Shown: one piece after another, positions 6,610-6,776 of the stretch
How positions within the stretch are numbered: position 1 is the first letter of the stretch
How the letters are laid out: every line of letters starts with the position of its first letter
Source: an uncultured Bacilli bacterium
GTDB taxonomy: Bacteria; Bacillota_I; Bacilli_A; RF39; UBA660
Reading direction: 5' to 3'
Assembly (NCBI GenBank): GCA_947624845.1
Contig: CANQMB010000061.1
Coordinates: 1-6,776, forward strand
Length of the DNA stretch: 6,776 bases
Position numbers and translations under genes: made by a program
The notes under the pieces: generated by a model
Seen by the model: only the letters and a program-made list of their open reading frames with translations
Told to the model about the DNA's origin: nothing
Databases searched by the model: none

Positions 6610-6616
6610 AAATTTA
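6599..6616. repeat. Operator-like inverted repeat TAAATT-N6-AATTTA
   Basis: TAAATT (6599-6604) and AATTTA (6611-6616) are exact reverse complements separated by six bases (GTCATA), a spacing common for helix-turn-helix operators. It lies between the two divergent genes, over the candidate -35 of the methyltransferase and about 12 nt upstream of the -35 for 6720. The arms are pure A/T, so chance is a real alternative. Confidence 0.3.
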
Positions 6617-6627
6617 GTGCAAAAGCG

Positions 6628-6656
6628 TTGAATAAAGAACGTTTGTTTGATATAAT
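6628..6656 (+). promoter_or_regulatory. Strong extended -10 sigma-A promoter for the gene at 6720
   Basis: TTGAAT (6628-6633) is followed after 17 nt by a perfect TATAAT (6651-6656), with TGA (6648-6650) directly before it forming an extended -10. This is the best promoter match in the window. Transcription should start near 6663, giving a leader of about 57 nt. Confidence 0.82.
6637..6648 (+). promoter_or_regulatory. LexA (SOS) box-like site between -35 and -10
   Basis: GAACGTTTGTTT has the GAAC-N4-GTTY form of the Firmicutes LexA/DinR box (consensus CGAACRNRYGTTYC). Eight of eight half-site positions match if Y is allowed at the last. The outer bases and one inner position do not match. 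It lies wholly in the spacer of the 6628-6656 promoter, where a bound repressor would block RNA polymerase. LexA itself is not in the window. Confidence 0.5.
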
Positions 6657-6686
6657 TTTATTAGGAACATTTAATAGTTGGGTGCT

Positions 6687-6711
6687 GCCTCTATCTTTGT
6701 AGACTGGAGGT
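6687..6711 (+). promoter_or_regulatory. Leader hairpin that can hide the ribosome binding site of 6720
   Basis: GCCTC (6687-6691) can pair with GAGGT (6707-6711), and TA (6692-6693) with TA (6700-6701), placing most of the Shine-Dalgarno in a stem. An alternative pairing, TCTA (6690-6693) with TAGA (6700-6703) plus CC-GG, also covers part of it. Ribosome-site occlusion is common in mRNAs of small toxic membrane proteins. The pairing is short and was not folded by computer. Confidence 0.4.
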
Positions 6712-6719
6712 GATGCTTG

Positions 6720-6776
6720 ATGAATAAGAAAGATTTTTTAATCTTTGCTTTAATCGTTGTCATCCTTTTACTTATA
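6720..6776 (+). CDS. Short hydrophobic membrane protein (partial, cut by the right edge)
   Basis: Only the first 19 codons are inside the window (MNKKDFLIFALIVVILLLI). After a short basic N-terminus comes an unbroken hydrophobic run from residue 6, so this is a membrane anchor or signal-anchor. The ribosome site GGAGGTGAT (6706-6714) is a full complement of the 16S 3' end, with GGAGG 9 nt before ATG 6720. An earlier ATG at 6713 encodes only four residues and is too close to the site. Upstream are a near-ideal promoter, a LexA-like box and a leader that can fold over the ribosome site. That layout fits a damage-inducible small membrane protein, such as a type I toxin-like peptide or a YneA-like division inhibitor, but also an ordinary membrane or secreted protein. 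Without the rest of the gene I assign no function. Confidence 0.65.
   Translation, partial: MNKKDFLIFALIVVILLLI

Noticed and set aside
6713..6727. Four-codon ORF before the 6720 gene as a leader peptide
   Set aside because: ATG 6713 is only two bases after GGAGG, too close for efficient initiation; noted only as overlapping.

Overview
The window is AT-rich and uses Firmicutes-type ribosome binding sites (AGGAGG-like, including a full GGAGGTGAT). Every tryptophan codon seen in the called genes is TGG and none contains an in-frame TGA, so the standard bacterial code fits. With an oxygen-sensitive pyruvate formate-lyase pair, this suggests a fermentative, anaerobic or facultative low-GC Firmicute (Bacilli/Erysipelotrichia/Clostridia-like, perhaps from the gut). 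No gene fixes the species.

Left and centre (1-5251), minus strand: pflB (pyruvate formate-lyase), pflA (its radical-SAM activase), a COG1092/RlmI-like SAM methyltransferase, an RluA-family pseudouridine synthase, then a single-pass membrane protein with a long Pro/Val/Glu/Thr-rich tail that runs off the left edge. pflB and pflA are 8 bp apart and the pflA Shine-Dalgarno overlaps the pflB stop. The methyltransferase and pseudouridine synthase overlap by 8 bp. The block therefore joins a central-fermentation operon to two probable RNA-modification genes.

Right (5252-6776), accessory character: divergent from pflB is a 123-aa membrane-anchored protein of a type I recognise from Firmicutes phages. 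It ends in an intrinsic terminator whose loop holds its stop codon. Facing it is a very AT-rich small-molecule-type methyltransferase with no ATG, GTG or TTG start in front of its SAM-binding motif; a Shine-Dalgarno lies 7 nt before an in-frame ATT. Divergent from that, cut by the right edge, is a short hydrophobic protein. It has a near-ideal extended -10 promoter with a LexA-like box (GAAC-N4-GTTT) between -35 and -10, a leader that can fold over the ribosome binding site, and a perfect anti-SD match. This looks like a damage-inducible small membrane protein, possibly toxin-like, and is the most interesting part of the window.

No tRNA, rRNA, CRISPR array, insertion sequence or recognisable riboswitch was found.
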